Shown here one piece after another: positions 27,001-35,543 of a DNA stretch of 64,000 nucleotides (positions are counted from its first letter, which is position 1; every line of letters begins with the position of its first letter). The stretch is taken from the NCBI GenBank assembly GCA_964244495.1, contig CAXTIU010000005.1, positions 124,001 to 188,000 of the forward strand, written 5' to 3'. Origin of the DNA: RH-AL1 sp964244495 (GTDB lineage Bacteria > Pseudomonadota > Alphaproteobacteria > Rhizobiales > Beijerinckiaceae). A program made the translations under genes and the position numbers. The notes under the pieces are model-generated. The model saw only the letters and a program-made list of their open reading frames with translations. It was not told where the DNA came from and did no database searches.

Positions 27001-27658
27001 CTGCGGCGGCGAGGCGCTCCAGCGGGGGCGTATCCCAGCCGGCGGCATCGACCGTACGGGGTGCGCGCGCACCCCGCCGCGCGGAGGGACGCGCGGTGTC
27101 GAGATCGATCACGTCGCCGCCCCCCGCCGGCTGGTCCCCTGGCTCGGCGAGCGGATGGAACGGGTCCGGATCGATGTCGACGAAGCGTCGGCCGCTCGCC
27201 TTCGCCTCTTCCGGCTCGAAGGTCGTCGCGGGCAGCGCGATCAGCTGCAAACCGTCCTGCCATTCGAGCAGGTCGTCGATCGTGAGGAGGCAGGCGCCTT
27301 TCTGCGCGCGGACGTTGCCCTTGGTCAGGAGCCGGCACAGGCGCCCGTAGGCGGCGCGGTCGCGCGGGTAGGCGAGGATATCGGGCGTCCCGTCGCAGAA
27401 CACCAGCCGCGCGCCCGACACGACGCGGAAGTCCTTCACCTTGTCCTTGTAGTGCTCGTTGTCCCTGTTGTGGCGGAGGAACAGGTGGGCGCGCACGACG
27501 CCGGCCAACGAGTTGCGGTCGGCGATGCCGATCCCGGTCAGGCCGAGCGCGATCGCCTGGGCGACGAGCTCCTCGGGGTGCGAGGCGCCGCGCAGGAACG
27601 AGAAGTTCGTGGCGACGCCGAACTCGGCGAATCCATCGGGATCGGCGAAGCGAATCAT
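24086..27658 (-). CDS. dnaE2: Error-prone DNA polymerase III alpha subunit, ImuC/DnaE2
   Basis: DnaE2 is the translesion polymerase of the SOS mutasome. The 1190-residue product starts with a PHP domain (FGVATNFSFLRGASHPEEL). It contains the catalytic aspartates in PPDIDVDFEHERREEV near residue 450 and the palm/fingers signatures GRGSAANS and MGVFQIESRAQMSML. A C-terminal OB fold (VAGLVLVRQRPGSANGTIF) follows. There is no beta-clamp-rich tail, as expected for DnaE2 rather than DnaE1. The ATG at 27658 is chosen because it opens the conserved PHP domain; the frame is open further upstream only as a shadow of imuB. It is the third gene of imuA-imuB-dnaE2, and its stop lies 3 bases from that of the convergent caspase gene. 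Confidence 0.95.
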   Translation of the reverse strand: MIRFADPDGFAEFGVATNFSFLRGASHPEELVAQAIALGLTGIGIADRNSLAGVVRAHLFLRHNRDNEHYKDKVKDFRVVSGARLVFCDGTPDILAYPRDRAAYGRLCRLLTKGNVRAQKGACLLTIDDLLEWQDGLQLIALPATTFEPEEAKASGRRFVDIDPDPFHPLAEPGDQPAGGGDVIDLDTARPSARRGARAPRTVDAAGWDTPPLERLAAAASSRLWIGAGMTYGRAMRADLVKRRGLADRLGLKLIATNDVVMHDPARRALLDVLTCIRHGTTLEAAGRKLSANAERHLKPSAEMRRLFAEAPDAVVETLRFLDGIGFSLDELGPDYPDELREGYATPHEALAAFAREGAERRYPEGVPAKVTAAIAHELALVARMKYAPYFLTVHDIVRYAREQGILCQGRGSAANSTLCYCLGITDVDPAFNELLFERFISPERPEPPDIDVDFEHERREEVMRYIYEHYGRAHAALTASVVTYRPRSAIREVGKVFGLSEDALGSLSATVWGFGSTAALDEDAVRRAGLEPGEPGLAKALALARELAGFPRHLSQHTGGFVITRSRLDEVMPIANAAMGGRTTVEWDKDDLDALKILKIDVLALGMLSCLRGCFTLMKTNYGRNETLASLPKEESAVYAMIGKADTMGVFQIESRAQMSMLPRLKPATFYDLVIEVAIVRPGPIQGDMVHPYLRRRLGKEPVEYHKPELEAVLGKTFGVPLFQEQAMRIAIVAAGFSPAEADQLRRAMATFKRVGTISTFFDKMVRGMVANGYPEEFAIRCFKQIEGFGTYGFPESHAASFALLVYASSWMKCRYPDVFACALLNAQPMGFYAPAQLVRDAREHGVAVAEVDVNLSDWDCTLFRPHEEAAAERQPVHAKHAERAGDILGDHAVRLGLRQVKGAREADMKRLVARRGAGYDSVRDLWLRAELAPSMLEVLAEADAFRSLGLDRREALWIVRGLNRAGDKDDLPLLKALSFVEREPEADLPPMPLGQHVVEDYRHLSLSLKAHPVAFVRARIERRGAVRAMALGILPPGKRVTVAGLVLVRQRPGSANGTIFLTLEDETGVANIIVWPKVFEALRPVVIGGRFIAVTGRLQRQGEVIHVVAEKAEDLTRLLSQIAEVGAEASGPVLSGAMSSVLARADEIRRPVADRRPKRVDEAQPRLFEDLPEVASLRHVLPKGRNFQ

Positions 27659-27689
27659 TGCCCTGTCTTGCCAGCTTTCCCGGTCCGAA

Positions 27690-29306
27690 TCAGGCGAAAA
27701 ACCCGTGCAGGAACCAGCGCGGCGCGGGCGTCTGGTGGTAGAGGCCCTCACGGTAGAGCCAGTATCGCCGCCCTTCCGTGTCCTCCGCCCGGAAATAGTC
27801 GCGGGTGCGGCAGGATACGTGGGACGAAGCGTCCTGCCCCCGCCGCCACCAATCCGGCCCGATGCGTTCCGGTCCCTCGATCGCGGCGACGTGATGGGTG
27901 ACGCGTCGCCACCGGAAGAGCGACGGCGGCCCGTCGGGCACGGCGGCGACCGCCTCGATCGGCTCCGGCCGCTCCAAGAGGCGGATCGGCCGCTCCGGCA
28001 GCAGCGCCGGAGGATCGCCGTCGACCCCTGCAGCCATGCCCGGTACCGAAGTCGGCTTGGGCGGGCGGGCGAGGCGATGCTCCCTCGCCGCGACGACGGT
28101 GGCCCGCTCGGGATGGTGGCTGTCGCCGATGCGGAGCCGGGTGACGCGGTGGAGGCCGAAGCGCGCCCCGAGCCTGTCGACGAGGTCGGCGAGGTCGCGA
28201 GCCTCCGACGTGCTTCCCCAATCGAGCTGGTCGGCATCGAGCCGCTCGGCGGAGAGCGCCGCCAGGCGCACGACGTCGAACCCGTAGCCGGCGTCGAGGC
28301 CGTCCGCCCCGATCGCCTCCACCCGGTCCCGGAACAGCCGCGCCATGGCGAGGGGCTCGCGCAGCGGGCGGCTGGTGCCGGCGGCGACGTGCTTCACCGC
28401 CCCGTCCACCCTGTACAGGCTGACATCGAGCTGCCGGGCGCCCTCACCATGGCGCGTCAGCAGATCGCACAGGTCGTAGGCCAGTGCCAGGATCGTCGCC
28501 TGGACGTCCTCGACCCGCGTCACGCCCTCGACGAAGCGCCGCTCGGCGAGGAAGGCCGGGGCGGGAAAGCACGGGGAGATCGGGTGCCGGGCCGCCCCGA
28601 TCAGTCGATCCAGGAGATGGTGGACGTGGCCGCCGAACCGCGCCGCGATCGGCGCGCGCGGGCGCAACAGCAGGTCGCCGACGCGCCGCAGGCCGGCCTG
28701 CGCGAGCCGGGCGAGCGCCACCTCCTCCAGGCGCAGCGCGGCGAGTGGCATCGGGGCGCACAGCTTGGCGACCCGAGCCGGCTCCGTTCCGTCCGGGATC
28801 AGGCGGACTGGGCCACCGTATCGGTTCAGCGCCCAGGCGGCGGCGGGCGTCCCGGCGACGGCGGTGGCGGCGGCGAAGCCCTGCCGCGCCAGGCGCGCCA
28901 CCATCGTCGCCATCAGCGCGCGCTCGCCGCCGAACAGGTGCGCCGCTCCGGTGATGTCGAGCATCGCGCCGTCCGCGCCATCGAGTGCGGCGAGCGGCGT
29001 GAACGACCGGCACCAGTCGACGATCGCGCGGAGCGTCGCCGCATCCGCCTCGGGTTCGGGTTCGTGGCAGACCAATCGGGGGTGCATCGCGCGCGCGTCG
29101 GCGAGCGTCGTGCCTGGCTTCAGTCCGGTTGCCCGGGCGCGGGCGTCGAGGGCGACCAGGCGGTAGGCGCCCTTGACCTTGGCGATCGTCGCGAGCGGAT
29201 CGGAGAGCGCCGCGTCAGGCGACCGCCCCGCCGCCAATCCTCGCGCCAACCGCTTGCGGACGCGGTCGGTCGGTAGCGTGGGAAGCCAGAGGGAAAGGTA
29301 ACGCAT
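27690..29306 (-). CDS. imuB: ImuB, Y-family polymerase-like mutasome subunit
   Basis: ImuB is the catalytically silent Y-family member that bridges ImuA, DnaE2 and the sliding clamp. The 538-residue protein starts MRYLSLWLPTLPTD and has the palm region LAALDGADGAMLDITGAAHL. The helix-hairpin region (LAQAGLRRVGDLLLRPRAPI) and a little-finger-like middle follow. The C-terminus is the ImuB-specific tail with RDYFRAEDTEGRRYWLYREG. Its start lies 92 bases inside imuA, a deep overlap, and its stop is 31 bases before dnaE2, so all three genes are co-translated from one SOS transcript. Confidence 0.93.
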   Translation of the reverse strand: MRYLSLWLPTLPTDRVRKRLARGLAAGRSPDAALSDPLATIAKVKGAYRLVALDARARATGLKPGTTLADARAMHPRLVCHEPEPEADAATLRAIVDWCRSFTPLAALDGADGAMLDITGAAHLFGGERALMATMVARLARQGFAAATAVAGTPAAAWALNRYGGPVRLIPDGTEPARVAKLCAPMPLAALRLEEVALARLAQAGLRRVGDLLLRPRAPIAARFGGHVHHLLDRLIGAARHPISPCFPAPAFLAERRFVEGVTRVEDVQATILALAYDLCDLLTRHGEGARQLDVSLYRVDGAVKHVAAGTSRPLREPLAMARLFRDRVEAIGADGLDAGYGFDVVRLAALSAERLDADQLDWGSTSEARDLADLVDRLGARFGLHRVTRLRIGDSHHPERATVVAAREHRLARPPKPTSVPGMAAGVDGDPPALLPERPIRLLERPEPIEAVAAVPDGPPSLFRWRRVTHHVAAIEGPERIGPDWWRRGQDASSHVSCRTRDYFRAEDTEGRRYWLYREGLYHQTPAPRWFLHGFFA

Positions 29307-30117
29307 CACAAAACCATGCCTTTTCGTGGTCCCAGGCGAGCGGCCAGAGCTTGTCCCGATCGAGGTCGGCGCCGACCCCATCGCAGCCGGCACGCGGACC
29401 CGTCCTGATCCGCGCGAGCCGGACCGACCAAGCGGCACGACCGGGCAGGGGAACGCGCCCGCCCGCCGCCTTCACCGTCAGGCCTGGTGCGGCGCGGACC
29501 TCGAAGCGGGTATGCGCCGCCGAGCCGAGGACCGGCGCGGTGCCGGCCGCGCCGGCCGGCACCAGCAGGCCGGTGGTCCCGTTGGCGCGCGCGGCGAGGA
29601 CGAGGCGGCGCGACGCCGTGAGATCGTAGGACCGCGTGCGCCAAAGGTCGGCGACGACGGCGCCGACCGCCCGGCACTTCAGCGCCTCCTCCATCGCCCA
29701 CAGGCTGTCGGAGCCGTTGGCCGTGCCGACCACGATCAGCCGGTCGGGGTTCATGCCGTGCTCGCACAGGCCCGGCGCGTGAGGGGCGCCGCCCTCGGCC
29801 CTGGCCTCGTCCTCCAGGACCCAGACGATCGGCGCGCATCCCTGGCGGGCGAAACGCGCCGCGAGCGCCAGGGCGAAGCCGGACGCGGCCCCGGCGTCGC
29901 CGGGTGTCGCCGCCACGATCTCGTGCAGGGCGCCGCGCTCGAGGCCGCCACGCAGCACCGCGTCGAGCGCGAGGCCGTGGCCGAGCGCCACGCGCGAGCG
30001 GGCCGGGCGAGCATCGGCCAAGTGCACCCCGGCGAAGCGTGCCGGTTCATCCCCTTCGATGCGGGCGATGACGTCGCGCAGTCCGTCCATTCGCTCCGAC
30101 CGGTCATCCCACGACAT
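29215..30117 (-). CDS. imuA: ImuA, RecA-like SOS mutasome protein
   Basis: This 300-residue protein of the ImuA (SulA/RecA-related) family cooperates with ImuB and DnaE2 in damage-induced mutagenesis. The RecA-like core is visible as GGLERGALHEIVAATPGD, where the Walker A position is degenerate, then APIVWVLED and PDRLIVVGTAN. The C-terminal WDHEKAWFCDALPFPLA and later residues lie over the start of imuB. The ATG at 30117 has GAGGCG just upstream. A LexA box sits 19-33 bases before the start codon, placing the operon under SOS control. Confidence 0.92.
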   Translation of the reverse strand: MSWDDRSERMDGLRDVIARIEGDEPARFAGVHLADARPARSRVALGHGLALDAVLRGGLERGALHEIVAATPGDAGAASGFALALAARFARQGCAPIVWVLEDEARAEGGAPHAPGLCEHGMNPDRLIVVGTANGSDSLWAMEEALKCRAVGAVVADLWRTRSYDLTASRRLVLAARANGTTGLLVPAGAAGTAPVLGSAAHTRFEVRAAPGLTVKAAGGRVPLPGRAAWSVRLARIRTGPRAGCDGVGADLDRDKLWPLAWDHEKAWFCDALPFPLASHATDRPRPQAVGARIGGGAVA

Positions 30118-30135
30118 CGATTCGCCTCAAGCTTT

Positions 30136-30150
30136 GTTCTATATTTGTTC
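30136..30150 (-). promoter_or_regulatory. LexA box of the imuA operon
   Basis: GTTC at 30136-30139 and GTTC at 30147-30150, separated by 7 bases, match the alphaproteobacterial LexA/SOS box exactly. It lies 19-33 bases upstream of the imuA ATG, overlapping the probable promoter, so LexA binding would repress the whole cassette until DNA damage. A further GTTC at 30157-30160 has a 6-base gap and does not form a second canonical box. Confidence 0.92.
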
Positions 30151-30262
30151 TTATAAGTTCCCTCACTCGGGACGGGAGTCAAGCGAAGGCGATCGGCTGT
30201 CTGGGGACAAGAAGTTCATGTCGACAGGCGAGAAAGGCGGCGCCGCGACCGCGAGTGGGACG

Positions 30263-30475
30263 TCAGCCCTCGTCCGGTCGCTCCATCCAGCGCACCAGCG
30301 GCAACATCGGCAGCACCCACGCCAAGCCGAGCGCGGCGTAGGCCAGCCATCGCAGCGGATCGGGCGCGTCGAGCACGAAGCGCGCCTGCGCCAGAACCAT
30401 CGCGATCAGGGCGTAGGTCCCGACGAGAGCGAGCGTCAGGAGCATGCCGAGGAACTTGCGCCGGCGGCGTCGCAT
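30263..30475 (-). CDS. DUF2842-family small membrane protein
   Basis: This 70-residue protein starts MRRRRRKFLGMLLTLALVG and has two hydrophobic helices (about 8-28 and 41-58). The end LAWVLPMLPLVRWMERPDEG matches the compact DUF2842 pattern found in alphaproteobacteria. The ATG at 30475 is chosen for GAGGA six bases upstream; the frame is open to 30586, but that extension is proline-rich and unlike the family. It is divergent from ctaA. Its role is unknown. Confidence 0.8.
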   Translation of the reverse strand: MRRRRRKFLGMLLTLALVGTYALIAMVLAQARFVLDAPDPLRWLAYAALGLAWVLPMLPLVRWMERPDEG

Positions 30476-30654
30476 CGCGGGTCCTCGAGACAGGAAGGTC
30501 CTGATAATCGCAGCGAGCCGGACCCGCCAGGCGACAATGGGCGCGGGTGGCTCCTGTGGACTTGGCGCAGGCATCGATTCTATCATCCCTCAGTCCTTAG
30601 TGCGACGCCGGCCTCCGTGACGGATCGCCGGCGTCCGCCCGCTTCGAGTGCGCC

Positions 30655-31806
30655 ATGTTCCACGCCAATGCCTCGTCCATGACGCTCCGACAGGTCGCCG
30701 CCGCCCACGTCCGCGGCCGATCCGGCACCGTGTCACTGTGGTTGTGGAGCGTCGCGGCGCTCGTCTTCCTGATGGTGGTCGTCGGCGGCGCGACCCGGCT
30801 CACCGAGTCCGGGCTCTCCATCACGGAATGGAAGCCGGTCGCCGGCGTGATCCCGCCGCTCGGCCACGCCGCCTGGCTCGACGCCTTCGCCAGGTACAAG
30901 GCCATCCCGCAATATGCCGTGCTGTTCCCCGACATGACGCTCCGCCACTTCCAGGCGATCTTCCTGATGGAATGGACGCACCGGCTGATCGCGCGCCTGC
31001 TTGGCCTCGCCCTCTTCGTGCCCCTGGTCGTGTTCTGGGCGAGGGGCATGCTCGACACCCGGCTCAAGTGGCGGATGGCCGGCGTCGTCGCGCTGGTCGG
31101 CCTGCAGGGCTTCGTCGGCTGGTGGATGGTGTCGTCGGGCCTCGTCGGCCGCGTCGAGGTCGCGCAGGAGCGGCTCGCCACCCACCTGCTGCTGGCATCC
31201 TTCACGCTGACCGCCCTGGTCTGGCTCGCCGCCGCCCAGCGACCGGTCGACCAGCCGGTCCCGCGCGTTCCCGGCGCCGGACGCCACCTCGCGACGGGAG
31301 TGGTCGTGCTGGTGCTCGCGCAGATCGGCCTCGGCGGCCTCGTCGCCGGGCTGCGCGCCGGCGCCGCCTTCAACACCTGGCCGTTGATGGACGGGCGCTT
31401 CATCCCGCTCGGCGACGTGCTCGGCGCGATGACGCCGCTGTGGAGCAACCTCGTCGACAACCTCGCCACCGTGCAGTTCCAGCACCGCATGACCGCCTAC
31501 CTGCTGCTGACCCTCGTGCTCGCGCAGGCCGGGTGGACCGCGAAGGCCCTGCCGGTGTCCGCCGCCATGCGCCGCGCGACCGCCCTGGCCGCTCTGGTGG
31601 CGGCGCAGGCGGCGATCGGCATCATCACGCTGGTTCTCGTCGTGCCGGTCTGGGCCGGGCTGCTCCATCAGGCGTTCGCCATGGTCGTTCTAGCGATGGC
31701 GGTCGTCCACCGGCAGCGGCTCTCGATGGCGATCGGGCACACCGCCGCCGCCATCGAGGGTGACATGTCCGCCGCTCACGGTGGGCTCCGACCCGCGAGG
31801 GCCTGA
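30655..31806 (+). CDS. ctaA: Haem A synthase
   Basis: CtaA/Cox15 oxidises the C8 methyl of haem O to give haem A for aa3-type cytochrome oxidase. The 383-residue protein has eight transmembrane helices in two pseudo-symmetric halves. TM1 bears VVGGATRLTESGLSITEWKP. Haem-ligand histidines lie in MEWTHRLIARL, LATHLLLASF, VQFQHRMTAY and GLLHQAFAMV, and AAFNTWPLMDG marks the periplasmic loop of the second half. This is the long alphaproteobacterial (type 2) form. It stands alone and converges on the MetY-like gene, with 4 bases between stops. Confidence 0.95.
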   Translation: MFHANASSMTLRQVAAAHVRGRSGTVSLWLWSVAALVFLMVVVGGATRLTESGLSITEWKPVAGVIPPLGHAAWLDAFARYKAIPQYAVLFPDMTLRHFQAIFLMEWTHRLIARLLGLALFVPLVVFWARGMLDTRLKWRMAGVVALVGLQGFVGWWMVSSGLVGRVEVAQERLATHLLLASFTLTALVWLAAAQRPVDQPVPRVPGAGRHLATGVVVLVLAQIGLGGLVAGLRAGAAFNTWPLMDGRFIPLGDVLGAMTPLWSNLVDNLATVQFQHRMTAYLLLTLVLAQAGWTAKALPVSAAMRRATALAALVAAQAAIGIITLVLVVPVWAGLLHQAFAMVVLAMAVVHRQRLSMAIGHTAAAIEGDMSAAHGGLRPARA

Positions 31807-31810
31807 GCCT

Positions 31811-33061
31811 CTAGTCCCTCAAGGCCTGATCCAGGTCGGCGATGATGTCGTCCACGTCCTCCAGGCCGACCGAAATCCTCACCAGGTCGCCGCCGTGCGC
31901 GCCGGTGCCGCTCTGGTACGCGGGGTGCGAGGCCCGATGGCAGACGAGCGAGCGCGCACCACCCATGCCCGCCGCGTGCGCCAACAGCTTCAAGCGTCGG
32001 ACGAACGCGACGCGGGCGTCGGTGCCGCCCTTGAGGCCGAAGCTGAGGACCGCGCCGGCTCCCTTCGGGCAACGGCGCTGCGCGAGGGCGTGGCCGGGAT
32101 CGTCCGGCAGCCCGGCGTAACGCACCCACTCGACCGCCCGATGCCGCTGGAGACTGCGCGCCACCGCCAAAGCGTTCTCGCAATGCTGGCGCATCCTGAG
32201 CGGCAACGTCTCGATGCCGCCGAGGATCAGGAAGGCATCGAAGGGCGACAGGGCGGGGCCGAGGTCGCGCAGGCCGAGCACACGGCACGCGGTGACGAAG
32301 GCGAAGTTGCCGTAGGTTTCGCCGATCACCACCCCGCCGTGCCCCGGCGAGGGTCGCGACAGGCCGGGGTAGCGATCGTCCTGCAGCCAGTCGAAGCTGC
32401 CGCCGTCGACGATCAGCCCGCCGCCCGACGTCGCGGGACCGCCCAGGAACTCGGTGGTGGAATGGAGGACGATGTCGGCCCCGTGCTCGAACGGCCGCAC
32501 GAGGTAGGGTGTCGCCAGCGTGTTGTCGACGATCAGCGGAAGACGCGCCCGTCGCGCGAGGGTGGCGACCGTCTCGAGATCGGTGACGGCGCCGTCCAGG
32601 TCGGCGATCGATCCGCAGACGATCGCCTTGGTCTTCTCGCTCAAAGCGTCCACGAAGGCGTCCGGTCGCGCCGGATCGGCCCATTTCACGACCCAGCCGA
32701 AGCTCGCGAAGACGTGCTCGAACCGGTCGTCCGGGTCGCCGTGTGAGCGTCGCGCGGCGATGAACTCGTCGCCCGGGCGCAACAGGGCTTGCAGGGCGAG
32801 GAAGCGCGCCGCCCGCCCGGACGCGAGCGCGAGCGCGGCGCTGCCGCCTTCGAGCGTGGCGACGCGCTCCTCCAGGATGGCGTTGGCGGAAAGGGTGGTC
32901 GGGCCGCAGGGGGCACCGAACGAGGAGAGGGTATGCTCGCCGTCGACGAGATCCGCCACCCCGCAGATCGGGGTCGCGAACGGTGTGGGACTCCCCTCGC
33001 GCGGGACGCCGGCATGGATCGCGAGCGTGGAAAATCCCGCCGCTCTCGGTTGGTCGGTCAT
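31811..33061 (-). CDS. Cys/Met-metabolism PLP-family protein (MetY-like) without the catalytic lysine
   Basis: This 416-residue member of the trans-sulfuration/O-acetylhomoserine sulfhydrylase family retains LEERVATLEGGSAALALASG, LPLIVDNTLATPYLVRP, and the C-terminal GGDLVRISVGLEDVDDIIAD. The lysine that forms the Schiff base with PLP, normally in S-x-T-K-F-x-G, is Glu204 here (HSTTEFLGG, codon GAG at 32450-32452). The YSRxxNPT and YGGT cofactor-binding motifs are also altered (SSFGAPCGPT, RSHGDPDD). It is full length and otherwise intact, so I call it a probable pseudoenzyme rather than a pseudogene. ATG at 33061 has GAGGGA upstream. Confidence 0.85.
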   Translation of the reverse strand: MTDQPRAAGFSTLAIHAGVPREGSPTPFATPICGVADLVDGEHTLSSFGAPCGPTTLSANAILEERVATLEGGSAALALASGRAARFLALQALLRPGDEFIAARRSHGDPDDRFEHVFASFGWVVKWADPARPDAFVDALSEKTKAIVCGSIADLDGAVTDLETVATLARRARLPLIVDNTLATPYLVRPFEHGADIVLHSTTEFLGGPATSGGGLIVDGGSFDWLQDDRYPGLSRPSPGHGGVVIGETYGNFAFVTACRVLGLRDLGPALSPFDAFLILGGIETLPLRMRQHCENALAVARSLQRHRAVEWVRYAGLPDDPGHALAQRRCPKGAGAVLSFGLKGGTDARVAFVRRLKLLAHAAGMGGARSLVCHRASHPAYQSGTGAHGGDLVRISVGLEDVDDIIADLDQALRD

Positions 33062-33271
33062 GCAAGTCCCTCGGTCGCCGCGGTGGCTGTCGGACCGCAC
33101 AACCCCTAAAGCATTAGCCCGACACGTGCGCGGCGGTTTTCGGCTGATGCGATCGACCGCAGGGAGAGGGGCCACGTCGGCGACCATCGCTCGACCGTCG
33201 CGATGCCGGGGCGCATCGACCCGAGAGCCGTTCGAGGATCACCCCCCGACGGCCCTCATGACCGGTGCCGA

Positions 33272-35395
33272 TCACCCGCCGATGCGGGCGAAGTCCGCCA
33301 CCGCGTGAACGGCGTCGCGGAAGCCGTTGAGCAGCCTGAGGCGGTTGAGGCGGATGGCGGGATCGGGCGCGTTCACCGTGACCGCGTCGAAGAACGCGTC
33401 GACCGGCTCGCGCAGGGTGGACAGCACCCGCATCGCCGCCTCGAAATCCTCGCGGGCGATCGCTTCCGACGCCGCGGGTGCCGCTTCCGCGAGGCGGGCG
33501 GCGAGAGCCCGCTCCGCCGGCTCGACGAGCTTGCCGGGTTCGAAGGCACCGGCGAACAGGGGCGCCTCGCCCTGTGCCTTCTTCCCCTCGGCCTTCAGGA
33601 TATTGGCGGCGCGGCGATAACCGGCGAGCAGGTTCGCACCCTCGTCGGTCGCGAGGAAGCCGCCCAGGATCGCGACGCGCCGGACCACCAGGGTGAAGTC
33701 GTCCGAGCCGTCCGAGCCGAACACGGCGTCGATGAGGTCGTGCCGCGCCCTGGTTTCGCGCAGGTACACCTTCAGGCGCTCGGCGAAGAACCCGAGCAGC
33801 GAGGTCAGCAGCGCTCGGCGATCCGCCATCGGCCAGTCGGCGAAGGCGGGGTGGCGCGCGAGCGCCCGGGCGCCGATGGCGAGGATCGGCAGCCGCAGCT
33901 CGTTCTCCAGGATCAGCCGGATCACGCCGAGCGCCGCGCGGCGCAGCGCGTAGGGGTCCTTGCTGCCGGTCGGCTTCTCGTCGATCGCCCAGAACCCGAC
34001 CAGCATGTCCATCTTGTCGGCGAGAGCGACGGCGACCGACACCGGCTCGGTCGGCACGCGGTCGGTCGGGCCCTGCGGCCGGTAATGGTCCTCGCAGGCC
34101 GCCGCCACCGCCGGCGCCTCGCCGCCGTGCGCGGCGTAGTAGCGGCCCATCAAGCCCTGCAGCTCCGGGAACTCGCCGACCATGCCCGACACGAGGTCGG
34201 CCTTGCAGAGCTGCGCCGCCCGCGTGGCCCGTGCCGGATCGGCACCGACGAGCGGCGCGTAGTCGCCGGCGAGCGCCATCAGGCGCCGGACCCGCTCACC
34301 CTGCGTGCCGAGCTTGGCATGGTAGACAATGGCGTCGAGCTTCGGCACTTGGTCGTCGAGCCTGACCTTGAGGTCGCCCTCCCAGAAGAAGCGGGCGTCG
34401 GCGAGCCGGGCGCGCACCACCTTGGCGTTGCCGGCCGCGATCGCCTCGCCGCCGTCGGAGGCCTCGATGTTGGCGACGAGGATGAAGCGGGGCGCCAGCT
34501 TGCCCGAGGCACCGTCCTTGAGGACGAAGCACTTCTGGTTGGCGCGGATCGTGGCCCGGATCACTTCGGGCGGGATGTCGAGGAACGCGTCCTCGAAGGC
34601 GCCCATCAGCACCACCGGCCACTCGACGAGGCCGGCCACCTCGTGCAGCAAGCCGTCGTCCTCGACGAGCTCGTAGCCCTGGGCGAGCGCGAGGGTGCGC
34701 GCGTCGTAGAGGATGATGTCGCGCCGCCGCGCGGGATCGAGCACCACCTTGGCCCGCTCCAGCGCCGGGGCGTAGTCGTCGAAGCGGCGCACCGTGAAGG
34801 GCGCGGGCGCCATGAAGCGGTGCCCGCGCGTCACGTTGCCGGCGGCGATGCCGCCGACCGCGAAGGGCACGACCTCCGGCTCTTCCGTGTCCGGCCCGAA
34901 GGTGGCGAGGATGGCGTGCAGCGGCCGCACCCAGCGCAGGCTGTTGGAGGCAGCCGAGGCGGCGCCCCAGCGCATCGACTTCGGCCAGGGGAAGCTTTCG
35001 ATCACGCCCGGCAGCAGCTCCGCGAGCACGTCGAGCGTGGGCCGCCCCCGCCGCTCGATCACCGCGACGTAGACGTCGCCCTTCTTCGCGTCGCTCTGGA
35101 CCTTCGCCTCGTCGAGCGAGGCGAGCCCGGCGCTCTTGAGGAAGCCGGCCACCGCCGCCTCGGGCGCCCCGACCTTGGGTCCCCTGCGCTCTTCCCGCGT
35201 GTCGGGCTGGGCCGCCGGGAGGTCGGCGACGTGGAGGGCGAGCCGCCGCGGCGTGGCGAAGGCACCGGCCCCATCGTAGGTCAGGCCGCGCTCGATGAGG
35301 GCGTCGGTCACGAGGCGGCGCAGGTCGTCGGCCGCCTGCGCCTGCATGCGGGCCGGGATCTCTTCGCAGAAGAGTTCGAGGAGGAGGTCGGGCAT
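33272..35395 (-). CDS. glyS: Glycine--tRNA ligase beta subunit
   Basis: GlyS is the tRNA-binding half of the alpha2beta2 bacterial glycyl-tRNA synthetase. The 707-residue protein starts MPDLLLELFCEEIPARMQAQ, the family signature, and carries VPFAVGGIAAGNVTRGHRF and an HD-like core. The C-terminal anticodon-binding helices include FFDAVTVNAPD. Its length is normal. The alpha subunit glyQ is on the same strand but 4.1 kb upstream, with the nitrate island in between, although the two are usually adjacent. A 14-bp tandem duplication lies about 150 bases upstream of its ATG. Confidence 0.95.
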   Translation of the reverse strand: MPDLLLELFCEEIPARMQAQAADDLRRLVTDALIERGLTYDGAGAFATPRRLALHVADLPAAQPDTREERRGPKVGAPEAAVAGFLKSAGLASLDEAKVQSDAKKGDVYVAVIERRGRPTLDVLAELLPGVIESFPWPKSMRWGAASAASNSLRWVRPLHAILATFGPDTEEPEVVPFAVGGIAAGNVTRGHRFMAPAPFTVRRFDDYAPALERAKVVLDPARRRDIILYDARTLALAQGYELVEDDGLLHEVAGLVEWPVVLMGAFEDAFLDIPPEVIRATIRANQKCFVLKDGASGKLAPRFILVANIEASDGGEAIAAGNAKVVRARLADARFFWEGDLKVRLDDQVPKLDAIVYHAKLGTQGERVRRLMALAGDYAPLVGADPARATRAAQLCKADLVSGMVGEFPELQGLMGRYYAAHGGEAPAVAAACEDHYRPQGPTDRVPTEPVSVAVALADKMDMLVGFWAIDEKPTGSKDPYALRRAALGVIRLILENELRLPILAIGARALARHPAFADWPMADRRALLTSLLGFFAERLKVYLRETRARHDLIDAVFGSDGSDDFTLVVRRVAILGGFLATDEGANLLAGYRRAANILKAEGKKAQGEAPLFAGAFEPGKLVEPAERALAARLAEAAPAASEAIAREDFEAAMRVLSTLREPVDAFFDAVTVNAPDPAIRLNRLRLLNGFRDAVHAVADFARIGG

Positions 35396-35543
35396 GGGGG
35401 CGTTCTGCGGGGCTCTGGTGATGTCGTGAACCGGTGCGCGACGCCCTTAAAGGACGCTCGCACCGAAGCCGGTCTCGTGTCCGAGCCGGCCCGTTGACCC
35501 TTTAGCGTGAACGCGGTGGCTTGTCGCTCCATGGGCCGGGATC

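Noticed and set aside
27659..28237. N-terminal extension of dnaE2 by 193 codons
   Set aside because: The frame is open only because imuB is read in another frame there; the conserved PHP domain starts at the ATG at 27658.
30147..30160. Second LexA box next to the first
   Set aside because: GTTC-N6-GTTC has one base too few between half-sites.
33062..33271. SAM-II riboswitch upstream of the MetY-like gene
   Set aside because: SAM-II elements often precede met genes in this class, and GGCTAATGCTTTAGGGG looked suggestive, but I could not form the pseudoknot or match the conserved core.
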